DNA of 64,000 nt from Paracoccaceae bacterium (GCA_018222585.1 JAAFAB010000001.1:1-64000); one strand, 5' to 3'; positions 24,681-34,059 are shown, counted from the stretch's first letter. Translations and numbers: made by a program. The notes: generated from the letters alone by a model not told the origin.

Positions 24681-25928
24681 TCAGCGGAAATCCTCCGGCC
24701 TCAGCCCGTGTTTCGCCAGCTTGTCGTAGAAGGTCTTGCGCGGCAGCTTCAGCCCCTCGGCGGCGGCACTGGCGCGGCCTTCGTGGCGGCGCAGGGCGGC
24801 GGCCAGAAGGGACTTCTCGATCTGCGCCATCTGCTCGGCCAGGCCGAGATCGCTCTGCTCCTCCGTCTCGCCCTGCCCGCCCGAGAGGACAAAGCGCATC
24901 GCCGCGCTCATCAGCGCCCGGGCATTGCCGGGCCAGTCCCGCGCCATCAGGCCGGCGACGACATCGGGCGTGATCTCGGGCGCCGCCAGCCCGGCCTGCT
25001 CGGCGGCCTGGGCGACATACTGGCGGAACATCACCGCGATATCCTCGGGCCGCTCCGAGAGCGCCGGGATATGCACCCGCATGACGTCAAGCCGGTAGAA
25101 CAGGTCATGGCTGAAACGCCCCGCCTCCACCGCCTCCTCCAGCCGCGCGGCGGAGCCGGCGATCAACCGCGCCCCGGGCTGGCCCTCCAGCCGCTCGGCG
25201 AGGGCGAACTGGGTGTCGCCGGGCAGCTGGCCGATCTCGTCGAGGTAGAGAGAACCGCCGAGCGCCTCCTGGAAGGCCACCTCCAGCGCCGCCACCGCCA
25301 GCCCCGCCGAGGCGCGCTTGACGAAGGGCCGTTGCGCCTGGCGCGAGCTGAGGTGGATGACCTCGGCCACCTTCGAGATCCCGGTCCCCGGCGCCCCGGT
25401 CACCAGAACCTCGGCGCCGGTGGCCGCGACCTGGCGCACCTGGCGACGCAGCGCCTGGCTCTGCTCGGAGCGCCCGAAGATCATCCGCGCAGCGGGATCA
25501 CCGCTCTCCAGCTGCGCCTTCAGGCGGCGGTTCTCCAGCACCAGGGCGCGGGTCTTCAGGGCGCGGTCCAGCACCGGCAGCAGCTCGGCACCGGCACAGG
25601 GCTTTTCCAGGAATCCGAAGGCGCCGCGCTTCATCGCATCGACCGCCATGGGGATGTCCCCCTCGCCGGTCAGCAGGATGACCGGCAGTTCGGGATCGGT
25701 TTTCAGCGTGTGATCCAGCAAAAAGAACCCGTCGCGCCCAGGCATCCGGATATCCGAGAGGATCACGCCTTCGAAGCCCGCCCCGATATGATCCTTGGCC
25801 TCGATGAACGAGCCGGCCACCAGCGGCGAAAGATCTGCCAGCTCCAGCGTCTGCGCCAGCGCCTCGCGCACGGCGGCATCATCATCGACGAGCAAAACCC
25901 GGGACACCATACCTGCCTCATTCATCAT
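24681..25928 (-). CDS. dctD: DctD-like response regulator with degenerate AAA+ domain
   Basis: The 415-residue protein has a receiver domain with Asp59 (LSDIRMPG) and Lys109, a central AAA+-like domain, and a C-terminal FIS-type helix-turn-helix (AAEGLKLPRKTFYDKLAKHG). The central domain is degenerate. Walker A reads GAPGTGIS (178-185) with no lysine, and the GAFTGA loop that contacts sigma-54 is absent. The Walker B-like LYLDEIG remains. It therefore cannot be a normal sigma-54 activator, and may act on sigma-70 promoters. It pairs with the kinase at 26293-27963 and probably controls dctP. An internal start at residue 7 is possible. Confidence 0.85.
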   Translation of the reverse strand: MMNEAGMVSRVLLVDDDAAVREALAQTLELADLSPLVAGSFIEAKDHIGAGFEGVILSDIRMPGRDGFFLLDHTLKTDPELPVILLTGEGDIPMAVDAMKRGAFGFLEKPCAGAELLPVLDRALKTRALVLENRRLKAQLESGDPAARMIFGRSEQSQALRRQVRQVAATGAEVLVTGAPGTGISKVAEVIHLSSRQAQRPFVKRASAGLAVAALEVAFQEALGGSLYLDEIGQLPGDTQFALAERLEGQPGARLIAGSAARLEEAVEAGRFSHDLFYRLDVMRVHIPALSERPEDIAVMFRQYVAQAAEQAGLAAPEITPDVVAGLMARDWPGNARALMSAAMRFVLSGGQGETEEQSDLGLAEQMAQIEKSLLAAALRRHEGRASAAAEGLKLPRKTFYDKLAKHGLRPEDFR

Positions 25929-26292
25929 GCCTGTCCCTCCCCGATGCGATCCTAGCGCGCCGCGCCACCCTTGGCGAGCGCTGCCAGGGCGGGGGCCAGC
26001 CCCCGCACCCCCGGAGTATTTTCAGCCTGGTGATGGACATGGGAAGGGTCCCGGAAAGGCGCCCTCCTTTTGCCATGGGGCGCGTGCAACGCCCCTGGAT
26101 CGAACGTCGGCCGCTTTTCCGGGAGCTGTCTCTCTTGCCCATCACCAGGCTGAAAATACCTCCGGGGGGGAGGCGCCGCAGGCGCCCGGGGGGCAGAGCC
26201 CCCTACCCTGTTGCCTGTCGCCCTCCGGCGACGGGGGGGCAGAGCCCCCTCCCTTCTACCTTTCGCCCTCCGACAACCAGTGGGCAGAGCCC
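25929..26292. repeat. Intergenic region with repeat element B (inverted arms 26016-26159)
   Basis: No gene is seen. A perfect 21-bp inverted repeat with arms at 26016-26036 and 26139-26159 flanks 102 unrelated bases. The arm sequence matches element A (20970-21148). GGGGGGCAGAGCCCCC-type hairpins follow at about 26188-26204 and 26236-26252. The region separates the dctB stop from the dctD start. Confidence 0.8.
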
Positions 26293-27963
26293 CTAGCCCG
26301 CCACCCCGTCCAGTTCGACGGTGAACTCGGCGCCACCCTCAGGCAGGTTGCGGCCGCGGATCGCGCCGCCGAAGCTCTGCACCAGCCCATAGGAGATCGA
26401 CAGCCCAAGCCCCATGCCCTCCGAGGCGCCGACCTCCTTGGTCGAATAGAAGGGGTCGAAGATCTTTTCCGGGCTCTTGATGCCGGGCCCGCTGTCGGCC
26501 ACCCGGATCTGCGGGCGGACGCCGGGCTGCAGCGAGATGCGCAGCCGCTTCTCGTCGCTGGCAGCCATGGCGTCGATCGCATTGGTGATCAGGTTGACCA
26601 TCACCTGCGCCAGTCGGACCTCGCCCCCCATGGCCTGGACCGCGCCCTCGGGGCGCTGCAATTCCAGCACGACGCCTTCCTTGGCGATCCGCGCCTCGGT
26701 CATCTCGAGCGCCGTGTCCAGCACTGAGGAGAGGTCGATGCGCCGGGCCGGCTCGACCTCCTGGCGGGCAAAGGCGCGCAGGTTGCGGATGATCCGACCC
26801 ATGCGCCCTGCCAGCTCGGCGATCCGCGTCAGGTTGGCCGCCGCCCGCTCCGGCCTGTCCTTCTCCAGGAACAGCGCCCCGTTCTCGGCAAACTGGCGGA
26901 TCGCCATCAGCGGCTGGTTCAGCTCATGGCTCAGCCCCGCCGACATCTGGCCGAGCGCCGAGAGCTTGCCCGCCTGAACCAGCTCGTCCTGGGCCCGCTT
27001 CAGCTCGGCGGTGCGGGCCTCGACACGTTGCTCGAGCCGCGCGTTGATCTCGGCCAGCGCCTGCCGCCGCGCCCAGAGGAAGACCAGCACCGATCCCAGT
27101 GTCAGCAGCACCAGCCCGACCACCGCCGCCTGCAGCAGCGCCAGCCGCCTTCCCGGTGCCAGGTCGATCAGCGCCTCGGCGGTCAGCCCGACCTGCGGCA
27201 GGTCGCGGGCCAGGTGCAGCGCGCGGCGCGGCAGGTAGGGGCCCCAGTCGATGCGCCACAGGTCGAAGCCGGCCAGTTGGCGCCGCGACAGAGCTGCCTC
27301 GCCCTCGGCCGGGCGCAGCCGGTCGCCCTGCCAGCGCCAGCCCAGCAGTTCCGAGCGATTGGAGATGTAGACCTCGCCCGCCCGGTCGGTGAAGAAGACC
27401 GCCGGACGGTCGCCGCGCCATTCCTGTTCCAGCAATTCGACATTGACCGAGACCAGCAGGATGCCCTCGACCCCGCCGTTGTCGCGAAAACGCGGCGCGG
27501 CGAAGACATAGGCCCTCTGCGGCGTCTCGCCGGGGCGCGCCGCCAGCCCGTGCCCGGTGCCCAGGGCGCCCTCGCGGGCCCGGGCGATGGCGCGCTGCAC
27601 GTAGTCGGGGAAGGCGCCCTCGACCGGCCGGGCACTGGCCAGCACCCGCCCGCCCGGCGCCAGGTAGGCCATGTTCAGCACGCCCGTCCGGTCGATGGCC
27701 CAGAGCAGCAGCGCCTCGGCCTCGCTTCGCCCGGAGGCGCCGTAGCGCGCCGCGCCCAGCGAGGGATGGCCGATCAGCAGCACCGCAAGATCCTGGTAGC
27801 GTTGCAGCTGCCCGGTCAACCGGTCCGCCGCCAGCGACAGGTCCGACTGGCCGCGCTGCGCCAGGGCGTTCAACGACTGCCGGTAGCCCGCCTGGAAGAC
27901 CGCCACCGAGAGCGCCGCCACCAGCGTGGCCAGTATCGCCAGGATCGTCACCAGCCGGGACAT
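26293..27963 (-). CDS. dctB: DctB-like sensor histidine kinase
   Basis: The 556-residue kinase has two membrane segments (about 5-24 and 275-298) around a periplasmic sensor domain of about 250 residues. A coiled-coil linker follows, then the H-box His346 (GLSHELNQPL), the N-box (NLITNAIDAM) and G-boxes (DSGPGI, GMGLGLSI). It should phosphorylate the DctD-like regulator. The ATG at 27963 starts MSRLVTILAILATLV. A longer upstream frame overlaps the P450 gene and is rejected. The two partners are separated by 364 bases containing repeat element B. Confidence 0.9.
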   Translation of the reverse strand: MSRLVTILAILATLVAALSVAVFQAGYRQSLNALAQRGQSDLSLAADRLTGQLQRYQDLAVLLIGHPSLGAARYGASGRSEAEALLLWAIDRTGVLNMAYLAPGGRVLASARPVEGAFPDYVQRAIARAREGALGTGHGLAARPGETPQRAYVFAAPRFRDNGGVEGILLVSVNVELLEQEWRGDRPAVFFTDRAGEVYISNRSELLGWRWQGDRLRPAEGEAALSRRQLAGFDLWRIDWGPYLPRRALHLARDLPQVGLTAEALIDLAPGRRLALLQAAVVGLVLLTLGSVLVFLWARRQALAEINARLEQRVEARTAELKRAQDELVQAGKLSALGQMSAGLSHELNQPLMAIRQFAENGALFLEKDRPERAAANLTRIAELAGRMGRIIRNLRAFARQEVEPARRIDLSSVLDTALEMTEARIAKEGVVLELQRPEGAVQAMGGEVRLAQVMVNLITNAIDAMAASDEKRLRISLQPGVRPQIRVADSGPGIKSPEKIFDPFYSTKEVGASEGMGLGLSISYGLVQSFGGAIRGRNLPEGGAEFTVELDGVAG

Positions 27964-28032
27964 CGCCGCCTTTCCCTGCCCGCGCCGCGCGCGGCCTCTT
28001 GTCTTGCACCCTTCCCCAAGCCAATAGAGGGC

Positions 28033-29217
28033 ATGGCCAAGCTGACGCAATCCCCCACCGACCCCGCCTTCGTCCAGAACCCATATCCGTTCTATGCCGC
28101 CGCCCGTGCCGAGGGGGCGCTGCACGACTGGCTCGACTACGACATGCCCTGTGCCTTCAGCTACGCGCTGGTAAACGATCTGCTGCGCGACCGCCGCTTC
28201 GGTCGCCAGTGCCCGCCCGAGCTGGTGCCGGAGATCCCGCCCCACCAACGCCCCTTCTACGACATCGAGGACCACTCGATGCTGGAACTGGACGGCGAAG
28301 TGCACCGCCGGCTGCGCGGCCTCGTGCTGCGCGCCTTCACCTCGCGCCGGATCAAGGCCCTGGGTCCCGAAATCGAGGCCGTCTGCCATGAATTGATCGA
28401 CACCTTCCCCGCCGGGGGCGCGTTCGACCTGCTGCCTGCATATGCGACGCAGATCCCGGTGATCGTCATCTGCCGCCTGCTGGGGGTCCCCGAGGAGATG
28501 GGGCCGCAGCTGCTGCGCTGGTCCAATGCCATGGTCGGCATGTACCAGGCGCGGCGCGACCGCGCGATGGAGGAGGCCGCCGCCCGGGCCGCCGCCGATT
28601 TCGCCGCCTACATCCGCTCTTACGCCGAGGACCGCCGCACATCGCCCGCCGACGACCTGATCTCGGAGCTGCTGGCGGCCGAGGAAGAGGGCACGAAGCT
28701 GTCCACCGAAGAGCTGGTCACCACCTGCATCCTGCTGCTGAACGCTGGTCACGAGGCGACGGTGCACACCCTTGGCAACGGCGTGGTGGCGCTGCTGGAG
28801 CATGGTTCGGCAGTTGCCTGGGTCACGCCGGACCGCATCGAGGGCACGGTGGAGGAAATCCTGCGCCACGACCCGCCGCTGCACATGTTCACCCGCTACG
28901 CCCATGACCCCTGCGAGGTGGCGGGCCGCCACTTCGGGCGCGGCGACAGGATTGCCCTGTTGCTCGGCGCCGCCAACCGCGACCCCGAGGTCTGGGACGA
29001 TCCCGAGACCTTCGACCCGGCGCGCCCGATCCGCACCAACGCCGCCTTCGGTGCCGGGGCCCATTTCTGCATCGGCGCACCGTTGGCGCGACTGGAGCTG
29101 CAGATTGCCCTGCCGATCCTCTTTGCGCGCTGCCCGGACCTGGCCCTGGCCGAGACGCCCAGATATGCGGATCTGTTCCATTTCCACGGGCTGGAGAAGT
29201 TGATCGTCCGGCGCTGA
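28033..29217 (+). CDS. Cytochrome P450
   Basis: The 394-residue protein is a soluble bacterial P450. The heme-ligand loop is FGAGAHFCIGAPLARLE with Cys346, the I-helix motif is LNAGHEATVHT, and the ExxR motif is EEILRHD. It begins 69 bases from the divergent dctB start. No ferredoxin or reductase for it is nearby. The substrate is unknown; many bacterial P450s of this length hydroxylate small hydrophobic molecules. A variant repeat copy lies just downstream. Confidence 0.9.
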   Translation: MAKLTQSPTDPAFVQNPYPFYAAARAEGALHDWLDYDMPCAFSYALVNDLLRDRRFGRQCPPELVPEIPPHQRPFYDIEDHSMLELDGEVHRRLRGLVLRAFTSRRIKALGPEIEAVCHELIDTFPAGGAFDLLPAYATQIPVIVICRLLGVPEEMGPQLLRWSNAMVGMYQARRDRAMEEAAARAAADFAAYIRSYAEDRRTSPADDLISELLAAEEEGTKLSTEELVTTCILLLNAGHEATVHTLGNGVVALLEHGSAVAWVTPDRIEGTVEEILRHDPPLHMFTRYAHDPCEVAGRHFGRGDRIALLLGAANRDPEVWDDPETFDPARPIRTNAAFGAGAHFCIGAPLARLELQIALPILFARCPDLALAETPRYADLFHFHGLEKLIVRR

Positions 29218-29351
29218 GGGGAGGCTGCCCCGTCGCCTGACGGCGACAAATGGCAGGGCCGAGGGGGCTCTGCCCCCTCTCCTTCGGAGAGTCCCCCGCA
29301 GTATTTTCAGCCATCGGAGGCTTCGCCCTCGTGAGGGGCGAAATCGCCCTC

Positions 29352-29813
29352 TCAGAGCGGCAGGGCAGTGGTCGACTTGATCTCTTCCATCGACAGCAGC
29401 GCCGTGACGTTGTGCACCTTCACCTCGGAAATCAGCGCCTGGTAGAAGGCATCGTAGGCACGGGCGTTCTTCACCCGGACCTTCAGGATATAGTCGATGT
29501 CCCCGGCGAGGCGGTGCGCCTCCTGCACCTCGGGACGGTCACGCAGCGCCTTCAGAAACGCCGCCTGCCACTCGGCCTCGTGTTCGCTGGTGCGGATGAG
29601 GACGAAGAAACAGGCATCGAAACCAAGGGCTTCGGCATCCAGCAGCGCCACCTGCGGGCCGATCACCCCGGCCTCGCGCATCTTGCGGATGCGGTTCCAG
29701 ACCGGGGTCTTCGAAGAGCCCACCTTGCGGGCGATGTCATCCAGCGATTGCGCCGCGTCCTGCTGCAATTGCAAAAGGATTTTCCGGTCGGTCTGGTCGA
29801 GGCGGACAGCCAT
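29352..29813 (-). CDS. Lrp/AsnC-family transcriptional regulator
   Basis: The 153-residue protein has the N-terminal helix-turn-helix (LDDIARKVGSSKTPVWNRIR, about residues 23-42) and the C-terminal RAM domain (AHRLAGDIDYILKVRV). ATG at 29813 is preceded by GAAGGAGGGATCAGGCGA. It is divergent from the cysG-led sulfate operon and probably controls it. A palindrome at 29907-29919 between the two is a likely binding site. Such regulators are common next to this operon in Rhodobacterales. Confidence 0.85.
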   Translation of the reverse strand: MAVRLDQTDRKILLQLQQDAAQSLDDIARKVGSSKTPVWNRIRKMREAGVIGPQVALLDAEALGFDACFFVLIRTSEHEAEWQAAFLKALRDRPEVQEAHRLAGDIDYILKVRVKNARAYDAFYQALISEVKVHNVTALLSMEEIKSTTALPL

Positions 29814-29906
29814 TCGCCTGATCCCTCCTTCTGTGGAACACGGACCACCGGCGGGCGGCAAACCGGAACCGTTTTTCTTATTTCCCCGCCCCCATGGCGT
29901 CGGCAC

Positions 29907-29919
29907 AGGAATATTTCCT
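29907..29919. promoter_or_regulatory. Palindrome AGGAA-TAT-TTCCT in Lrp/cysG divergent promoter
   Basis: The perfect 5-bp arms lie midway between the Lrp-type regulator and cysG. It is a good candidate operator for the regulator; the binding is inferred. Confidence 0.45.
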
Positions 29920-29961
29920 ATTTTGGAGGCAAGTCAACGATGGACGCAGGGACCCGAGAAA

Positions 29962-30957
29962 ATGCGACACTTTCCGATCTTCCTCGACATGGACCGCGCC
30001 CGCGTCGTCCTTTCGGGCGGCGGCGAGGCGGCGCTGGCGAAGCTGCGGCTGCTGCTGAAGACCGATGCGCGCATCACCCTGCACGCCGCGACCGTGCTGC
30101 CGGAAATCCGCGCCGTCGCCGAGGCCGGCCGGATCACCTGGAGCACCGAGGCGCTGAGCCCCGCCGCGCTGGCCGGGGCCACGCTGGTCTATGCCGCCGA
30201 CGAGGACGCGCTGGCCGATGCCGCCACGGTCGAGGTGGCCAAGGCATCCGGCGTGCTGTGGAACGTGGTCGATGACCTTGCCGCCTCGGCCTTCATCACG
30301 CCGGCCATGGTCGACCGCGCGCCGCTGACCGTCGCCATCGGCACCGAGGGCGCCGCCCCGATGCTGGCCCGCGCCGTCAAGCGCCACCTGGAGGAGCACC
30401 TCCCCCAGAGCACCGCCGAGCTGGCTGGCGCCGCCCGAGATTTCCGCGAGACGGCCGAGGCCCTGCCCCATGGCCTGCCGCGCCGCAACTTCTGGGCCGA
30501 GTGGTTCGACACCGCCGGCCCTGCCGCCCTGGACGAAGGCCAGCCGCTTGGCCAGGCCCTGCAGGCTCTGCTGCAGCGTCACCTGGCGCAGCGCGCCGCG
30601 CCGGGCCGGATCACGCTGACCTTCACCGGCTCGGACGATCCCGACCTGATGACGATGAAGGCCCGCCGGGCGCTGGACCGGGCCGATGTGGTGGTACATG
30701 ACGCCGCCATCGCCCCCGCCGTGCTGGAACTGGCCCGCCGCGAGGCGCGCCTCGTCGCGCTGCACCAGCCCACCGAGGTGCCGCCGCTGCACCAGCTGCT
30801 CATTCTTGAGGCTGACGCCGGGGCCCATGTGGTCTATCTCGGCGCCGACTCGCTGCCCCGTGGCCTGGCCCAGCACTGTCGCCGCGCCGGTCTGACCGTC
30901 GACACCATTCCCGGCCTGCCCGCCACCCATGCGGCCCAACTGAAGGAAACCGCCTGA
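29962..30957 (+). CDS. cysG: Siroheme synthase with shortened methyltransferase domain
   Basis: The first 190 residues fit the precorrin-2 dehydrogenase/ferrochelatase domain (VLSGGGEAALAKLRLL and FITPAMVDRAPLTVAIG). From about residue 212 a uroporphyrinogen methyltransferase-like segment begins (GRITLTFTGSDDPDLMTMKA), but it is only about 120 residues, half the normal size, and the usual GDPFIFGRG-type motif is missing. It should make siroheme from precorrin-2 but probably cannot methylate uroporphyrinogen III; that would need a separate CobA. It leads the cysG-cysI-cysH operon, overlapping the DUF2849 gene by one base. Confidence 0.88.
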   Translation: MRHFPIFLDMDRARVVLSGGGEAALAKLRLLLKTDARITLHAATVLPEIRAVAEAGRITWSTEALSPAALAGATLVYAADEDALADAATVEVAKASGVLWNVVDDLAASAFITPAMVDRAPLTVAIGTEGAAPMLARAVKRHLEEHLPQSTAELAGAARDFRETAEALPHGLPRRNFWAEWFDTAGPAALDEGQPLGQALQALLQRHLAQRAAPGRITLTFTGSDDPDLMTMKARRALDRADVVVHDAAIAPAVLELARREARLVALHQPTEVPPLHQLLILEADAGAHVVYLGADSLPRGLAQHCRRAGLTVDTIPGLPATHAAQLKETA

Positions 30958-31256
30958 TGCCCCGTCCCTTCACCCCGAAAGTCATCACCGCCAACGCGCT
31001 GCTGGAAGGCGACGTGGTCTATTACACCGCCGACGACCAGTGGACCCGCCACCTGTCCGAGGCCGAGCTGCTGACCGACGAGGCCCATGCGGACCTGCGC
31101 CTGATCGAGGCCTCGGCCCAGCAACACCTCGCCGTCGGCGTCTATCTCGCCGACATGGTGGCCGGAGAGAACGGCCCCGAACCCACCCACTTCCGCGAGG
31201 ACTTCCGCCGCACCGGCCCCTCGAACTACGCCCACGGAAAGCAAGCAGAGCTCTGA
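30957..31256 (+). CDS. DUF2849 protein of the sulfite reductase operon
   Basis: The 99-residue protein starts MPRPFTPKVITANALLEGDV and is strictly associated with cysI and cysG in alphaproteobacteria. It overlaps the cysG stop as TGATG and ends one base before cysI, so translation is coupled. No catalytic residues are obvious. It may assist sulfite reductase assembly or regulation. Confidence 0.8.
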   Translation: MPRPFTPKVITANALLEGDVVYYTADDQWTRHLSEAELLTDEAHADLRLIEASAQQHLAVGVYLADMVAGENGPEPTHFREDFRRTGPSNYAHGKQAEL

Positions 31257-31257
31257 G

Positions 31258-32925
31258 ATGTACAGCTACAACGATTTCGACGCAGCCTTTCTCGCCGAAC
31301 GCAACAGCCAGTTCCGCCAGCAGGTCGCCCGCCGCATCGACGGCTCGCTGACCGAGGACGAGTTCAAGCCGTTGCGCCTGATGAACGGGCTGTACCTGCA
31401 GCTGCACGCCTACATGCTGCGCGTGGCGATCCCCTACGGCACCCTGGGCAGCGCCCAGATGCGCCAGCTCGCCCATGTGGCCGACACCTGGGACAAGGGC
31501 TATGGCCATTTCACCACCCGCCAGAACATCCAGTACAACTGGCCCAAGCTGCCGGATGTGCCGGATATCCTCGACAGCCTGGCCGAGGTGCAGCTGCACG
31601 CGATCCAGACCAGCGGCAACACGATCCGCAACGTGACCGCCGACCATTTCGCCGGGGCAGCCGCCGATGAGGTCGCCGATCCGCGCCCCGTGGCCGAGCT
31701 GCTGCGCCAGTGGTCCACCGACCACCCGGAATTCCAGTTCCTGCCGCGCAAGTTCAAGTTCGCCGTCACCGGCTCGGAGACCGACCGCGCGGTGATCCGC
31801 GCCCATGACATCGGCATCCAGCTGGTCGAGAAGGACGGCAAGCGCGGCTATCGCGTGCTGGTCGGCGGCGGCCTGGGCCGCACGCCGGTCATCGGCAAGG
31901 TGATCCGCGACTTCCTGCCCGAGGAAGACCTGCTGCCCTACTCCGAGGCCATCGTCAGCACCTACAACGTGCTTGGCCGCCGCGACAACAAGTACAAGGC
32001 GCGCATCAAGATCACCGTCAACGAGAACGGCCTCGACACCTACCGCGAGTTGACCGAAAAGCGTTTCGCCGAGCTGAAGCCGCTGTTCTCGGGCGTCGAC
32101 CAGGAGATGCTGGAAGGGATCCGGGCCCATTTCGCCCCGCCCGCCTTCCGCAACGCGCCGACCGACGCCTATGAGGCCGCCCGCGCCGCCGACCCGGTGT
32201 TCCGCGCCTGGGCCGATACCAACCTCTCCGAGCACAAGGCTCCGGGCTATGCCATCGTCTCGATCTCGCTGAAGAAGCATGGCGAGACGCCGGGCGATGC
32301 GACCTCTGCCCAGATGCGCGCCATTGCCGACCTGGCCGAGCAATACGGCCACGACGACATCCGCATCAGCCACGAGCAGAACGTGATCCTGCCGCATGTC
32401 CACCTGTCGGACCTGCCGGCGCTGCACGCCGAGCTGAAAAAGCACGACCTGGCGACCGCCAACATCGGGCTGGTCAGCGACATCATCGCCTGCCCCGGCA
32501 TGGATTACTGCGCCCTGGCCACGGCCCGCTCCATCCCCGTCGCGCAGGAGATCGCCAAGCGTTTCGACGAGCTGAAGCTGGAACATGAGATCGGCCCGCT
32601 GAAGATCAAGATCTCGGGCTGCATCAACGCCTGCGGGCACCACCATGTCGGACATATCGGCATCCTCGGCCTCGATCGCGCAGGCGTCGAGAACTACCAG
32701 ATCACCCTCGGCGGTGACGGTAGCGAAGAGGCCGCCATCGGCCAGCGCACCGGCCCCGGTTTTGCCTATGACGAGATCACCGGCGCCATCGAGACCATCC
32801 TGAAGACCTACCTGGGCCTTCGCGAAACCGAGGAAGAGACCTTCCTCGAAGCTTACCGGCGCGTCGGCCCCGATCCGTTCAAGGCGGCGCTCTACCCGGA
32901 GAAAGAGAAAGCGAATGCCGCCTGA
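31258..32925 (+). CDS. cysI: Assimilatory sulfite (nitrite/sulfite) reductase
   Basis: The 555-residue hemoprotein reduces sulfite to sulfide with a coupled siroheme and [4Fe-4S] cluster. Cluster ligands are Cys412 and Cys418 (CPGMDYC) and Cys455 and Cys459 (CINAC). Ferredoxin or a flavoprotein supplies six electrons; fpr downstream in the same block may feed it. It lies in the operon with cysH. The family includes nitrite reductases, but the operon context favours sulfite. Confidence 0.93.
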   Translation: MYSYNDFDAAFLAERNSQFRQQVARRIDGSLTEDEFKPLRLMNGLYLQLHAYMLRVAIPYGTLGSAQMRQLAHVADTWDKGYGHFTTRQNIQYNWPKLPDVPDILDSLAEVQLHAIQTSGNTIRNVTADHFAGAAADEVADPRPVAELLRQWSTDHPEFQFLPRKFKFAVTGSETDRAVIRAHDIGIQLVEKDGKRGYRVLVGGGLGRTPVIGKVIRDFLPEEDLLPYSEAIVSTYNVLGRRDNKYKARIKITVNENGLDTYRELTEKRFAELKPLFSGVDQEMLEGIRAHFAPPAFRNAPTDAYEAARAADPVFRAWADTNLSEHKAPGYAIVSISLKKHGETPGDATSAQMRAIADLAEQYGHDDIRISHEQNVILPHVHLSDLPALHAELKKHDLATANIGLVSDIIACPGMDYCALATARSIPVAQEIAKRFDELKLEHEIGPLKIKISGCINACGHHHVGHIGILGLDRAGVENYQITLGGDGSEEAAIGQRTGPGFAYDEITGAIETILKTYLGLRETEEETFLEAYRRVGPDPFKAALYPEKEKANAA

Positions 32926-33679
32926 AGCAGCCATGGATTTCGGCGCCGCCGAAACCTCGCCCGAACTGGACGCGCGGATTGCCCGCCTGAACGATCGCTA
33001 CCGGCACCACGGGGCGACCTCGGTGCTGGAAGCGGCGCTGAAGGATCACGACGTTGGGGACCTGGCGATGGTCTCCTCCTTCGGGGCCGAGAGCGTGGCG
33101 CTGCTGCACCTGGTCTCGGTGATCGACAACACGGTGCCGGTGCTGTTCATCGACACCCAGATGCTGTTCACCGAGACGCTGGAATACCAGCAGGAGGTGG
33201 CCGAGCGCCTGCATCTGAAGGATGTGCGCATCGTGCGTGCCTCGGAGTTCGACCTGTCACGCCAGGACCCGGACGGGACCCTGCACCAGTTCGACACCGA
33301 CGCCTGCTGCAGCCTGCGCAAGACCGTGCCGCTGGAGCGCGCCCTGTCGGGCTTTGACGGCTGGATCACCGGGCGCAAGCGCTTCCAGTCCTCGACCCGC
33401 GCGGCGCTGGAATTCTTCGAGGCCGACGGCGCCGACCGGATCAAGGTCAACCCGCTGGCCCATTGGCACCCCGAGGACGTGGTGGCCTACATGGACGAGA
33501 ACCGCCTGCCCCGGCATCCGCTGGTGGCCAAGGGCTACCCGTCCATCGGCTGCGCGCCCTGCACCTCGCCGGTGAAACCCGGCGAAGACCCCCGCGCCGG
33601 ACGCTGGCGCGGACAGGACAAGGTTGAATGCGGCATCCACATCGTGGATGGCAAGATCGTCAGAGGACCCCAAGCATGA
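32915..33679 (+). CDS. cysH: Adenylyl-sulfate (APS) reductase, assimilatory
   Basis: The 254-residue protein has the Cys131-Cys132 pair (DACCSLRK) plus Cys213 and Cys216 (IGCAPCT), which together bind a [4Fe-4S] cluster. This set marks APS rather than PAPS reductases. The redox cysteine is Cys239 (VECGIH). It converts APS to sulfite using thioredoxin. The start at 32915 overlaps cysI by 11 bases; MDFGAAE at residue 7 is an alternative. cysD and cysN are not in the window. Confidence 0.93.
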   Translation: MPPEAAMDFGAAETSPELDARIARLNDRYRHHGATSVLEAALKDHDVGDLAMVSSFGAESVALLHLVSVIDNTVPVLFIDTQMLFTETLEYQQEVAERLHLKDVRIVRASEFDLSRQDPDGTLHQFDTDACCSLRKTVPLERALSGFDGWITGRKRFQSSTRAALEFFEADGADRIKVNPLAHWHPEDVVAYMDENRLPRHPLVAKGYPSIGCAPCTSPVKPGEDPRAGRWRGQDKVECGIHIVDGKIVRGPQA

Positions 33680-34059
33680 CCGTCATCGTCACCGACCAGG
33701 GCTTCGCGGCCGAAGACAGCGCCGCATCCCTTCCCGAGGCAGAGGTGCTGACCCTGCCCTCGGACACCAACCCGCATGAGGTCGACTTTGCAGGCGCCTC
33801 CATGGTACGGGTCCAATTCCCCTCCTTCGCCGACGGGCGCGGCTTTACCATCGGCCTCGTCCTGCGCCAGCGCGGGTTCACCGGACGGCTGCGCGCCGCC
33901 GGCCACGTGATTTCCGACCAGTACGCCATGGCCCGCCGCCAGGGCTTCGACGAGGTCGAGATCCCGGATGAACTCGCCGCCCGCCAGCCAGAGGAACAGT
34001 GGAAATTCCGGGCAGACTGGAAGGCCCACGACTATCAGTCGCGCCTGCGCGCCGGCTGA
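33676..34059 (+). CDS. DUF934 protein of the sulfate assimilation operon
   Basis: The 127-residue protein contains the conserved segments VQFPSFADGRGFTIGLVLRQ and RRQGFDEVEIPD. DUF934 proteins accompany cysI and cysH and are of unknown biochemical role. The ATG at 33676 overlaps the cysH stop as ATGA. It is probably cytosolic. Confidence 0.85.
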   Translation: MTVIVTDQGFAAEDSAASLPEAEVLTLPSDTNPHEVDFAGASMVRVQFPSFADGRGFTIGLVLRQRGFTGRLRAAGHVISDQYAMARRQGFDEVEIPDELAARQPEEQWKFRADWKAHDYQSRLRAG

